Assembly: GCF_949628265.1 (NCBI RefSeq)
Contig: NC_088789.1
Coordinates: 13,136,886-13,200,885, forward strand
DNA: 64,000 nt
Source of the DNA: Cloeon dipterum
Taxonomy: Eukaryota; Arthropoda; Insecta; Ephemeroptera; Baetidae
Reading direction: 5' to 3'
Under the pieces are notes generated by a model, which saw only the letters and a list, made by a program, of their open reading frames with translations, ran no database searches and was not told the DNA's origin. Position numbers and translations under genes: made by a program. Position 1 is the first letter of the stretch. Every line of letters begins with the position of its first letter. Positions 1 through 12,308 of this stretch are shown in pieces.

Positions 1-1542
1 TATAATGTATGAGCAACATTGATGGGCTCAACTATAAACAGCTATGAACAAATCATTTATAGTACCAGGTAAAACATATCAGCCGTTAGCCAACTTTGCA
101 GCTGTGGGTTTCAAGACCAAAATTAATTTGAATGAAAATTATTGTTTTGCTTCCTCTAAGTAAGGTCTGGTGCCCATCCCGTGGTGACTCTCAAGATCCA
201 GTCTCCACAATCGGAATCTCTGTCGTGAGCATGCGGAGGTTTGAACTCTTCCTTTGGGATGCGGTGCTGAACCCTTTTAGTCACAGCACAAGCATTTTGC
301 ATCGCGGAGGAAAGGGCAGATTGAGGGCACGACACGGGTGCCGCTGGTGTTGCGCAGCCAAGCACCAGGCGGCGTCGCGAATTCGATATGATCGGGAATG
401 AAAAGGCGTAATTCCATCAGGCAATGAATGCATCTGCGACAAAAGTGATGTATGGAGCGTTCTGAAAGAGCACAGGCAGCCTGCCTGTGTGTGGAGCAAA
501 AGCAGTGTGCATGTGCTCGCGCGCGCTCGTCTCGCCATTGAAAGGAGGCGCAGAAGAAGAATAAGAAGACGATGAAGAAGAACTTTTAACAATAGCTTTG
601 ATTCCCATCTTCTCCCCTGCTTTTCATGCTTTTTTATGACGTCATCTATTTTTTCCTCTCTAAAGACACAACGAGACTACTTGTCAGAGATGCCTCCACA
701 ATAGAAACTGCACAATGCACGCTGTTTTCCCTCCCTTCCTTTCTGGCCCTGCCATTCTTTCAACCCGCTGGCTCTCCCTCCAGGACTACACATGCCGATT
801 TGAATAGCAGTGCCCTGCACTTGCTGCCGCCGCCGCTGTGCTGTCACGCCGCCGAGTTGCAACCCTTTCCTCTCACGCCAATTTTGCAGCATTTGAGTTC
901 ACGTGCACCTAGCTGGTAGCTGCACCCAACGCAAGAGATAAACCAACTCGTGGGCAGTGACTTAACGCATGATCTTATCAATTCATAAGATATGGAACTG
1001 AAAATTACTAAGGTTTTAAATATAAACTCTTAATTCAATTCATAGAATCTTTCTACCATGGTAAACGAGTTCCTAGAATATACGTTCCTTGATTTTTTTT
1101 CGATTTCACTAAGCATTTAGAAATTTACATAAAAAAGTAATCGTCATTTAAGAAGCTTTATATTTTTAGGTGAAAGCTATTAAATCATTATTAGTTTATT
1201 TGTCAGATATGCTCTACGAATAACAATAGTGGACGTGACTCATGGACAAGCGATTCTTGTACTCACTCTTTTTCGAGATAGTGACTCGATATTATTTGAC
1301 AGACCACCGCGCCGGTTAAGTCGATAATGGAAAGGTAGCCCAAATCGCTTATCTTTTATTACGCACATATAGCTGTGATTCACCCCGCTTAGCTATGGTC
1401 ACCTCCTTGTCCCCTGATTTGCTCGCAGATAAGCGGCATTTACTTTTTGATTAGCAATATAAATGCGAGCATTCAGAATTAGGGGACGTGCATTTAGGTA
1501 CGTGGTCTCACCTCGTCAAGTAATCGGCCAAGGATTTCAGAA
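1..1542. other. Intergenic, upstream of first tetraspanin
   Basis: No exon was found here. Bases about 160-930 are GC-richer with scattered short open frames on both strands, none showing family similarity or splice structure. Bases about 930-1540 are AT-rich and would hold the promoter of the tetraspanin gene that follows. Confidence 0.5.
1458..1464 (+). promoter_or_regulatory. TATA-like box upstream of tetraspanin 1
   Basis: TATAAAT lies 79 bases before the start codon. No well-spaced initiator was identified, so this is only a candidate core-promoter element. Confidence 0.2.
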
Positions 1543-2871
1543 ATGGGTTGCTGCCTTTTTGACTGTATAGGAGGCGTTGTCCTCACCATTTTCCGATGGG
1601 CACTCTTTGTATTCAACGTTATTTTTCTGGTAAGAGTCCTATAACCTTAGTAAATTAACACTGCTTCAAAACCATAAACCACCAAAGCGCTGAAATAATT
1701 CAAAGATTTTGAGACACCATTTTAAAATCAATGTCCAAATGAGGTCTAAATCGTTAATTTATAATAGCCTTTTAAATTTGCTGGCTAAAATTCAACTAGG
1801 GGATATAACTTTGCAAATATATAAAAAAAATTCAAAATTGTGTCTAATTTTTCTATTTTTACACATTAATGAAAACTCCAACAGTAAAAAAACTTTTAGA
1901 ACTAAGCATGAAACATGAAAAATGTAGCAATATTAATTTTAATTTCCTGGTAAGTTGCAATAAATATTGATTCCCATTGATGAGTGAATTGAGCAATGTT
2001 GCTAACTAAGAAGTTTTCATCCTCGCTTTTATAGGTCGGTGGGATCTCCTTGATTGTCACAGGCTCGCTATTATTGGTAAATATTGGCGAGGTTGATGAC
2101 TTCATTTCGAATGATGTAAGTAAATTATACCATCTTTTCTACTCTGTCTTTAATGGAAAGCTCATAGGCGGAGATTGGAGCCATTATTCTGATTACAACG
2201 GGATCCATCTCTTTCTTGTTGGCCTTTTTAGGCTGCTGTGGTGCAATTAAAAAGTCGCCATGGATGATGAACACGGTAATATATTATGGTTATCATGAAT
2301 TATAAATTATAACTAAATATTGTCCACAATTTTTAGTATGCCGGTCTGCTGTTTGTCCTTTTCGCCACTCAACTGGCTGGAGGCATAGTTGCCTTTGTTT
2401 ATCAGGATTCTTTGGAGAACGGTTTCAAGGAAAGATTGGTTTACTACGGAAATAATTATGACACAGAGGAATTTGCGAAGAACGCCTGGGACAAGCTGCA
2501 GAGTGAACAGCAATGCTGCGGCGTGGGGAACTTTACGGATTGGCAGGAGTTGTTTGTCCCTCCTAGGGAAAACCCCCCAGTCTCTTGCACGTGTGATGAA
2601 GGCTCAGATGGCTGTGGTGCACAGATTCCAAGCAATGCAGACATTTTCTACTACACTGAGGGCTGCTACACAAAAATCCAACCGTTCCTTCGGGACATGG
2701 TCTTGTCAACAGCAGGAGTTGGCATTGGGACAGCACTCCTCCAGGTACAATAAACAACATGAGCTTTGACGAGTAAATCTACATACTTTCAATTTTCAGT
2801 TGGTGGCTGGACTATTCTCACTTTGTCTGGCGAATAGATTTAAAGAAAAGAGGAGGAAGGGATCACATTAG
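1543..2871 (+). CDS. Tetraspanin (copy 1), 5 exons, 251 aa
   Basis: Four-pass membrane protein of the tetraspanin family, which organises membrane microdomains with integrins, receptors and proteases. Exons: 1543-1629, 2035-2115, 2168-2275, 2337-2744, 2800-2871; all introns are GT-AG and all junctions are phase 0. The N-terminus MGCCLFDC offers cysteines for palmitoylation. TM1 spans exons 1-2, TM2 and TM3 lie in exon 3 and early exon 4, the large extracellular loop is in exon 4, and TM4 spans exons 4-5. The loop has the hallmark CCG (QQCCGVGNFTDW) plus SCTC, DGC and a final GCY, six cysteines in all. Exon 3 carries FLGCCGA after TM2. The C-terminal tail is short and basic. A second tetraspanin of the same length and exon structure starts 0.7 kb downstream, so this is a tandem duplication. 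The orthologue is not identified. Confidence 0.93.
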
Positions 2872-2968
2872 TCAATTATTATCACAACTTTCGACAACTT
2901 GAAGCCAATTTTGAAGATAATAAGTCCGGTAAACTAGTCAGCATTTATTGTTGTTATGGTTGAAACCG

Positions 2969-2974
2969 AATAAA
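2969..2974 (+). other. Poly(A) signal of tetraspanin 1
   Basis: AATAAA lies about 100 bases after the stop codon, in the expected place for 3'-end formation. Confidence 0.6.
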
Positions 2975-3583
2975 AGATATTTGTGGTAATATATCTTGGT
3001 GATTTATTTCATAGACTGCTACTTACTAAGAAAAAAGAATATCATCCAACATTCTACAAATATTTCAAGTATTTTATATACTGATTGTCCTACGCTGGAG
3101 CTATATAATATAGAAGATATAAAAATAAAGAGCTCTCTAGAAAAAACATGATTATTTTTGGTGCAAAATTTGACGTAAAAATCCGTCAAAGGCAAGAAAT
3201 AATTCTTTTAAAATAAATACACTTCACCAATATATCGATCATAAAAAGCGAGGATTTATATATACTATTCTATATACTGCTTGCAATGTTTTTTTTTTTA
3301 TAAATTGCAAGCTCTGCTGTGTTTGCTTAGTTTCTAAAACAATTTATGGCAATGCAAACTAATTGAAATGTATTAAGATTGTTTTTGCCTTGGCGGGTAG
3401 GCACACAGATTTTTTTGAGAGCTCTTTAACCGTAAATTGAGACAAATTATCATTTAATGCATTGGTCAAGAAGGCTCAACACAAGTTATCTTGAAGATAA
3501 AAACTTATGACTCGAGAGGATTGGGCCCGATTCCTTACATTTCTCTGCAGTGTAGCTATACAGTTAGTACGTAGAAATTCAAA
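2975..3583. other. Intergenic between the tetraspanins
   Basis: AT-rich spacer that must contain the promoter of the second tetraspanin unless both are co-transcribed. No TATA box with convincing spacing and no exon were seen. Confidence 0.5.
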
Positions 3584-4599
3584 ATGCGGAGTGAGCGAAT
3601 CCTGAAAGCACAGAAATGGAATCTTGTTGTTATCCACGTCCTGCTCTTGGTAGGCTATAATTAATATATTTTGGTTCCTATAAGATATAATCCAATCTTT
3701 TTGTTCCAACTATAACCAAGCTTGGAGCGTGTGTCTTGATTGCGTTATGTTCCAAATATTTTGATTCGCTTAGATATATTGGCGCCTTTACAGAAACCGA
3801 TAAAGTAAGTTTCCTCAAAATAGCTTGTTGTTGCATAAAATTTATTTTTTCAATGCAGATTCTCATTCTAATTATAACTTTGATCTGCACGAGTGGCCTA
3901 CTAGCACTTTTATCGATACTGGGCTTTTATGCTGTAATTACATTAAAGATGGCATCTGTCAACTGGGTAATAGTATTTTATCTCAAATTTGTCAAAAGAT
4001 CTCATGTCGCAATATGCTTTAACATGATTTTTTCCAGTATTCAGTTTCAATGGCTCTGGTCCTCATGTTTAACCTGACCAGCGGAATTTTGATTTTCACT
4101 TACCAAGACTCGATCACTTCTGAAGTGAGAGACAACATGGTCAGTCAAGCGAAGGTTTACACCGTAGCTGGGTTAAGTAACAATGAAGCAGCAGCTACTT
4201 TAGCTTGGGACAATACCCAACTGAGATTCAAATGCTGTGGAGTCAACAACTTTAAGGACTGGAGAGCATATAGACCGCAGCTCAGGGGCTCCCCAAACTC
4301 ATGTTCTTGCAAAACGGAAGAAGAATATTGCAACCAGGAGTTAAATGTGTTCGACCAAGGGTGCTATAAAAGAATGGTGGAGGATGGAAACGTGTTTTTG
4401 TTTGCGATAGCAGGAGTCACTTTTGGAATTTCGTTTCTCCAGGTATAATCTCAAATATATTCGAAGTAAGCTTTTTGCCATAATAAATACGTGAAATTCA
4501 TTTTAGTTGTGTGCCGTTAGATTGCTGGAAAAATACAAGCGTGATAAGGAGGATTTGGAACTGCGGGTGGAATTTTTCTCATCAGATTATTACACGTGA
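3584..4599 (+). CDS. Tetraspanin (copy 2), 5 exons, 251 aa
   Basis: Tandem paralogue of the upstream tetraspanin. Exons: 3584-3649, 3721-3804, 3859-3966, 4038-4442, 4507-4599, all GT-AG and phase 0. Exon 3 is 108 bases in both copies and exon 4 differs by only one codon (405 against 408 bases), so the intron positions are shared. TM2/TM3 span exon 3 and the start of exon 4. The large loop has CCG (FKCCGVNNFKDW), SCSC, YC and GCY, again six cysteines. It differs from copy 1 at the N-terminus: the first residues (MRSERILKAQKWN) have no cysteine, so the usual juxtamembrane palmitoylation site is missing there. The tail is longer and charged. The start is the first ATG in frame ahead of TM1 and precedes a GT donor by 66 bases. 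The family is certain; specific function is not. Confidence 0.92.
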
Positions 4600-4609
4600 G
4601 AATCATTTC

Positions 4610-4615
4610 AATAAA
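4610..4615 (+). other. Poly(A) signal of tetraspanin 2
   Basis: AATAAA begins 11 bases after the TGA, giving a very short 3' UTR if used. Confidence 0.55.
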
Positions 4616-5630
4616 ATCATTGCCTATGAAATCAGAAATTTATTCATGTTACAACTTTATTTGAACGGCTCGTGCCAAAAAAGATATTCTCGATTAAATA
4701 AGATAGATGCGTACATACATATCATAATTATTTCCAGCAAACAAACAGATATGGCTTTCCAACTCTTGTCTGAGCTGCGAGCTGTCGAAGTGTGCACACA
4801 ATTTCTAAAGAGTAAGCATTGTCGAGCTGCCGCCGGTGTATTGTGTGTGTGCTGCAAGTGCATGTACCGCCAAAACACATATTTATTATTATTATGCGAG
4901 TGTGTGATGGGGTAGCATAACGGGCAGGGGCAGCAGCACTAGTCTCTCTTTTCATTGTTGCTGGCGCTGGTGCCGCTGCAGCTCGACAAAAGCATTGTTC
5001 GTGCCAGTATTGTTCTTAATCAAATGAGAATACATCTTTCTCTTGTGCTGCTCCACGTACACCATAATACACACACTCTATACATGCAAACGGCAGCGGC
5101 GGCGGCGGCAGCAGCAGCGTAGCATATCTGGCTCTTTTCGTGCTCTCGCCCGGCACCAGCACTCCATCATTCTCGCCTATATCTTTTGAATGCGCTCGCA
5201 TACATGCACACAAACACCCATTGAAGCCACTCGCTGGCTGCCTGTGTTGTCTAATCTGCTCGCGCTCAGTTTGTTTGGCCAGATTATGAATTCAGTTCGT
5301 GTTTGGAGCCTCACTAAAAGGCTACTCAAAAATTTTCAAACTGACTTTGCCTGAGAAACTTGGTAGAAACTTAAGTTTGTTATTTTTTGTACCGAGGAAT
5401 CGATGGAGGAACATCGGTGGCGAGATAGCGTAGAATTTACATTATGCAGAGCGATCGTGTGCCTTCAGTGGCGAAAATGAGAATGAAAAAAGGCGTCACG
5501 GCTGGGTGCAGTCATCACTAGGTGGCTACGTACATAGGAGAGAGTAGAGTGAAAGATCTTTTGTTAGGTGAATAAAGGCCGCGGCGACGATGGTGGTGGC
5601 ACTGTGTTGTAGAGAGAGGGTGAGGGAGGG

Positions 5631-5634
<4 letters not shown>

Positions 5635-5725
<91 letters not shown>
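5635..5725. repeat. (GA)n microsatellite, about 45 units
   Basis: Uninterrupted GA dinucleotide tract. It produces a spurious Ser-Leu open frame on the minus strand. GA tracts can bind GAGA-type factors in arthropods, but no function is shown here. Confidence 0.97.
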
Positions 5726-5727
<2 letters not shown>

Positions 5728-6808
5728 GATACAAATCTGTAGCTGCAAAGAATAAAGTATTGTCATATAGAAAGAGATAAAACACAATTGTTCACAGGCA
5801 CCCTGCACCCCCGCAGCCACCCTCTTTCTCTCGCTACCTCTTTTCTCTTTCGCTAGCGCTCTCTTTTCACCGACCGCACGGAAAAAGCGGAGAAGAATGC
5901 ACGGCGAGAGAAGAAGAAGAAACATCGTCATACGTATTGAATAGGTCACAATACAAAAGAGATGACGAAAACTTTTTATATCAAAATGCTGCTGCGTTGG
6001 CGGAGAGGAAGGGGCGCACGGGGTGGTTCGCCAGACGCGCAAGAAAATACACGCACCCGCGCCACCGCCGCCACAAATTACGTAAAGAAAAATCGACGGC
6101 TTTGATGTCCGAGCAACCGATTTTGCTTTCTTTTCTTCCCTTGTCGCATTTAATGCGATAGAATTGAATAAACCCGCCGCCCCAGACGCCCAACCCTGAT
6201 TGAATGCGTCCGCTGTTTATTTCAAATATTCCATGGCAACTTAGTAATCAGCTTAAATTTGTTCCCTTCTACTCTAAATGTTGCATGGCATATTCTTCAA
6301 CACTTTGTGTCTTTGAACATGTCCAACTGAATGAAACTACAGGATAACGTCATTTGAAGTTGTGCCGCACGGCGAGGGAGACAAGCGGGTTGCATAAGTT
6401 ACAAAACACAGGGGCTCTGCACAAAGTAAATATAAGCAAAATATAAAAAACTGACCGACCTAAAATTAAATTAGAAATGAATTTTTTGGGAAAAATATTT
6501 AATACATATTATATCAAAGGAAATAACAATATACTACATGTATTTTTTTTTAAATTTCACCAAATAGCTCTTAAGAAATGAAACTAAAAGAATTCACTAA
6601 AAAGCTAAAGATAAAGGAAAAAATATTACATACGGTATTTTTAGCCAACCCACTTTCAGTTTGATCGCAAAGTACACCATTGACGAACACATAGAGTGAA
6701 AAAATAATCGCGAGAGGCGTCTTCCTGAAAGACCACTTGTAGGCAAGTACAACCGCCCTTATTCTCCAACACAACCGCCGCCGCCACCGCCGACCGGCAG
6801 CCAGGCAT

Positions 6809-6834
6809 ACACACACACACACACACACACACAC
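6809..6834. repeat. (AC)n microsatellite
   Basis: Pure AC tract of 13 units next to a CCG-rich stretch. Confidence 0.95.
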
Positions 6835-7290
6835 CACTATCTTCCATTATTAAATCAACCACACCCCTTTCACGTCTGCAGCATCGTCGGAGGTGAGCTC
6901 AAGCAGTTTACAAAGCTCTCCAACACTGACACTGCTGCACCAGCACACAAGCCGACCAAAACAAGCCCTCCACGGCGATATAAATACATAATACTTTTGA
7001 AAAATAATTTCCCGCCAATCAATAAACAAAGAAAGTCTTTCGAGTGATTTTCTTCCTTAGAGACAGGATTATGTACACGCAAAACTCTTCATTAATTGAA
7101 ATTCCGCTAAAATTGATCGTGATGCAAAATTTGAGTTTAAAAAATGAAATCTATCAACATGTAGATATGCATTAAACAAATTTTTAAAAGTTGTGTTGAT
7201 TTTGCTAAAGATGGGTTGCTCAGAGTAAAATTTGGAGAAAAAAATCAAGTTTTTGATTGAAATTCCTTACAAGGTCCTATTTTATGATGA

Positions 7291-7374
7291 TGTAGCGGTT
7301 CCCGCTTATTTAGTGTTGACTAAGTTTGTAATACCAATTGCAACTTTAACGCTAAATAGGCAGGAACCGCTACA
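7291..7374. mobile_element. Short TIR element (84 bp)
   Basis: The ends are near-perfect inverted repeats of about 21 bases, TGTAGCGGTTCC at the left and GGAACCGCTACA at the right. The flanking bases are ATGA on both sides, consistent with a 4-base target duplication. No coding capacity, so it is a non-autonomous MITE-like element of unassigned superfamily. Confidence 0.65.
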
Positions 7375-7602
7375 ATGAATTGAATTTACCTAACATTTTC
7401 CTTACAGCGAATAACCGTCATCGTTATTGCTCTCCTATAGTTTTGGCTTTTCATGGAAGAACAGACAAAATTTCAGAACATTTAGATTTTCTCTAACTTT
7501 ACGTGAAATAGGGCGTTGGGCAGAAGCTGAAACTACAAAAGAAGATCAATAACGATGACGGTTGATCGCTTTGAGGAAAATTTACCCGGCAGTTTAATTC
7601 AT
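7375..7602. repeat. Foldback inverted repeat adjoining the 84-bp element
   Basis: A long imperfect inverted repeat. The arms include ACCGTCATCGTTATTG near 7407 and its complement near 7548, with outer arms ATGAATTGAA and TTTAATTCAT. It starts where the 84-bp TIR element ends, so the two may be one composite insertion or a nested pair. Confidence 0.55.
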
Positions 7603-9926
7603 TATGTGAAGAAAATTTGAGGATTGTTAAGTTCATATCATGGAATTATCAGTATTTTAATTAATATCAAGCCGTTAATATATCTGTCTCTGTTAGTTAT
7701 GTTAGATATTAAAATGTTGAATTCCCGGAAAATTCGCACTCAAAAATGTCGCTGCAAAAACAAATTACTAACACTCTGCAATATTGCATAGCAACATCTA
7801 CCTGCTATCCTTTTTTAATATTTAAATTAAACCATTTATTGAAAACTAACTGTTCTCAACATATTTTTGCAAGATTTTGAGTAAGAGACGAGCAAAAAAA
7901 TAGATTTTACTCTTGTCAGCGCGCAAATGAGCCTCTCTTAAACAAAATTTTAAGGAGATATCTCGTTATCAGTACTCTAAAGTGATCATTTTTGCGATTA
8001 CAACCTGAATTAAAATATTGCACACTCCACTATTGTGGACCCCATTTAAGCTTCATTATTGTGCTCCTCTGTGCTTTCAGCAGCGCATATCGAATCTTGG
8101 GCCAATAGGAAAGGAGGCTGGCTGGCGCACAGAGCAAAAAAGAGCAGATTCGGGCCAGAAGACAAAAGCCGCAAGAATGGAATCATAATGAGAACACAAA
8201 GGCAGCGCGAAATTTGCTTTCTCTTTTATGAAGCAATGAAACAGATCAATCAATCTGCCGAGCTGAATGTAAGCAAAGGCTGCGCTGCGCTCTGCATCGC
8301 CAGCCAGTCAGGCAGCCGGCACAGCAGAATGAGCGAGAGAGAAGAGAGAGAGACGATGATGATGATGATGGGCTTTGTGTTGTGACGGCCATTGTTAAAC
8401 GGCCTTTGTTACTTATTTAGTCACTCATTAAAGGAGCGGTCAAAATAGACTTCCTCTCTTATTATGAATGCATTGAAAATTAATAACTTTACATCAGACA
8501 GCAGTAGATGCGATTTTATCTGACGGGCCGCGTGAAAAATCATTCTCCCGCCGTGTGCGCGTGCGAACCGTTTGCCCACAAGGGACCGTGTGGCTTTCCA
8601 TTTGCAATTCAATATTTCAAACGGGTTAATCCTTGTTTTAAATCGCTCATTTGACTGTTGAAATTTTTAATTAAAAGATGAATAATGGTTTAGCAATCAC
8701 ATTCATAGCTAAAAGTAATGTATAAGTCAGTGTTGCGGTAGTCTACCCTCCTGTAGGAAAACTGATTGATTAAATGCCAGATAATTCCAATATATTAATA
8801 GCGAATAAAATAGCTCTGGCCAGTTCTGTTTAAAAAAAAATAAGTATAGCACCTGCTTGATGATTCGATGTCAGATGCCGTAGAGCAATTTTAAAGTAAT
8901 GAATGGCACTTTCCCATTGAAAGTTAATTAGAAAAAGTCGGTAATACTCGAGCCGGCTGTTGGAAGCGTCGGTTCACTTTATTAAAGCCACACACACACA
9001 CCGCAAAAGACAATGCTGCGGACGTCATCGTGTGTATGATTTTCGCATTTTGAGCAGAATAATGAGAGGCGCGCAGGGTGGCGAACAATAGGCCAAGATG
9101 CTTATGCTGTGAACTTTGTTAATAATCCCGCAGCAACGTCTTGTAACAATGAAAACTATAAAGAGGAGGCGAGGGAAGCTCACGTAGGAGAGAGAGCGAG
9201 CGCGTTCAGAGAGAGGACACGACCGTCGAGCAGCCAGAGAGCGGCTGTTGATATTAAACCCCCCTTTTCTTAATATCGCGCGCACGCTGATTTATTGTCT
9301 TGCCTTTGCGTGCTCAACCACTTAATTCCGAATCCTCTGCTTTTGCATCTCAAGACTGTATTATTCGCGCTTGCTCCATCCTGACCTATATTAATGCACT
9401 CTATCCGACAACTTACTACTTAATTAAATCAGCAAAATCTTCAATTAAGATGGGAGACTAGAACCGATCCACGAGGGTGAATAATAACTGAGATTAACTA
9501 TTGAGAAGGAGAAATTAAATGCTATGAGATCGGAAAATATATGACTCATTAAAACGGCGGCAGAAATGCCTCTCTGCTCTTATTTGGAGCCATGAGAGGC
9601 ACTAAATTTTAGTTTGTGTTACAGGCAAGTCAAAATCTGAATGGGTCTTTCTGGATTTAAAAGGCAAAAAAGAGGAGTTTATCGCGAGTGCGGTGGTGGA
9701 CGAGAAGAAAGGCGAGAGTATAATCCCAGCCGCCGGCAATCATCGCACCATTATCTTTGGCAACAATTTCAACAATAATTCGTCGGAGGCGGTTGTGTTA
9801 ACAATGGTCGGGAACAATGGTCTAGGGGGTGGGTATTGAGGGTGGTTGGATCGGGGTGGGCAGCAGCAGTGGCGCGCTCACACACATGCACGGACGGGGC
9901 GGCGGTGGCACCAGCGGAGCACCACT

Positions 9927-9928
<2 letters not shown>

Positions 9929-10013
<85 letters not shown>
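9929..10013. repeat. (GA)n microsatellite
   Basis: Uninterrupted AG tract of 85 bases bordering a GC-rich island. Confidence 0.97.
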
Positions 10014-10016
<3 letters not shown>

Positions 10017-12290
10017 GTGGAGGAGTGATGTTCATTAAAGCAAGGGAAAACAAAAGAGGAGGCGTATATTGTACTGGCTGGCTGGTAGATATGTATAGGA
10101 ACAGCAGCAGCAGCTCTTCTCTCTCATTCTCTCTATATGGTAAAAAGGAAGCCTCTATTCTTTGCATTATAATATGAAGAATAGCCCGGCCGCCTGCACC
10201 CCTTTACTGCCTCGATTGTCTATATAGCTTTTAACATGGGTCCCTCCTGCCTCCTTTATTATTATGCTCTCAATAGGTACATTATTATTTCCATCTTTTA
10301 TGATCAAGATGATAATGCACACATAATTCCCGCAGCTTGGATTTTGCACGTCGCCCAGGACGGCTTTTGCTCATCGAATTCGCCTGCTGGCGCCGTCGCT
10401 TTTTGTTCGCCAGGCAAAAAAGAAGTGTATTCGCCAGCGAGCAGCAGACACACGATTCTAGCCTGCAAAAAGCTTTGGGACAAACAACTTTTCATGCTTT
10501 AACTCAAGTTAAATAAAAACTTTCAAGCCCAAAATTTGAAATTACAATTGAACTAAAATAAAATAATTGTTAACATTTTGAGTACTTAAAATCGCAAGTC
10601 ATTGCGTTGTAGTTTGGTAAATTTACAATATCGTAAAAGGCTGTTTATTCATTGACAGGAATAATTATTAGTATACTAGAGGCTTCTTGGAAAAGAGAGG
10701 CGCTGTGCGTTATCAGAATCTTGGATCAGAGAGATTTCCTTTTACGCTTAAAAGCGTTCCCCCTTACTGGAGGCTGCAAGCGTAGAAATCACTTGTCATG
10801 GTTGGAAGAAGGGCCCTCCAAAATTGATTTCCCTCTTTCTTCACTCAAAGGAAGTATTAGCGAAAAAAATATATTATGATCTTTTTGGAATTCAGAACAG
10901 TGACGATGGTTAAGTTATTCCTTTAAAGCAATCTGGTTAAAATGGGGGATTTCATTTACACAGAACATTTAAGCAATTCCAATTTTCTAGATAACTATAT
11001 GCATTGGATCCTTTTTACTTTTTTGGGTCAGACCAAGATTTTCGCGGCAAAAAGCCCTCAAACCGACCTTAATTAAATCTGTTGCCATCACGAGTTTTCT
11101 CAAACGCATTTCACAGCCCGACTAAGACACAATAATGACATTTTCACGGCTGTCTATCTCAAGAAACGGAGGGTGTAATAACGCAAAAGCAGCGCAAATT
11201 GCCTGCGTGCGATCATGCAGGGTGGTTAAAATGCGCCTCTCCTTTTCGACGGAGGTGGCGACAGACTGGCAGAGAGGAGGAAGATGCTCTAAGGAGACGC
11301 ACGCAAGCCAGTCTCAGCACTTACGCTCTAAGCGGGCGCTGTTTTCATTAATTCGCCGGCTGAGGGTGTGAACGCAAAAAGCTTCATTTCCGTTCATTTG
11401 CTTGCGAGCGGGAAACCCATAAATTTCGCACTCCGCACGCGTCTTACTTAACGGCGGCACGTGTTTCTCGTCTCAGCATTGTCCCATTTGCGATTTATAA
11501 AAGCGAACGTCTCACCAATGTGGGTAATATCAAAACATGTTGCGACAGTATTTGAATCGAAATTTTGATTAATTAGCACGACAAATACGAAACTTAATAA
11601 ATCAGAGAGTCCATTTTTAGCCCGCATTCATTTATAGATTGAATGGTTAGGTGGTTTTTTCAAACGAAGAAAAGCTATACTTTATCAAAGCTTTAAAGTT
11701 TTCAAGTATACTACGAGATATTTGATGCTATAATTTTCATTTGAAATTACAAGCATAGCTTCTTTGTTGTATATAGTGAGCTGTATATTTTTTGTGTTTT
11801 TAAAACAAATGCGGTTTTTACTCCTGGTTGCAACTCTGGTTCATGGGCTTCTTGTCCCGTCTGAGGGCAGAGGATAACCAGCTATCCTTTATATTGAATT
11901 TCTACTGATAAAGTATTTACAAGATAAATGTGTGTGATTATTTCCCATGACGTTTTTAAGCTGTGCAAAAGTGTTTCCTTTTCAAGTGCTTACTTGAATA
12001 ACTTTTGTATATAGGGTTATTTTAAAAGACGGAACTGCAGGACAATACCAACAATTTAAGAGTCTTGAATTATTTGATTTCTCGCAGTAGGTGATAAAAA
12101 ATAACAACGCAGCTTTTTTGAACGAAAAGAGAACAATGCAATAAAAACGTGCACAGATGTTTGTTTATAGCATTATAGGAGTGGTGAATAAGGGCTGCAT
12201 TTTGATCATTTTTTGCTGCATCATGGGCAACGGGCAACAGACAGTCTTTTGTGGAGCGTTTTGGCCTCTAACTCGATACTGCTGTCGCCG

Positions 12291-12308
12291 TGTGTGTGTG
12301 TGTGTGTG
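12291..12308. repeat. (TG)n microsatellite
   Basis: Nine TG units within a GC-richer block. Confidence 0.9.

Noticed and set aside
5518..6042. 174-codon minus-strand open frame
   Set aside because: Most of it is Ser-Leu repeats from the (GA)n tract; no family similarity or splice support. The same applies to the frames at 9769-10167, 13925-14464 and 15031-15510.
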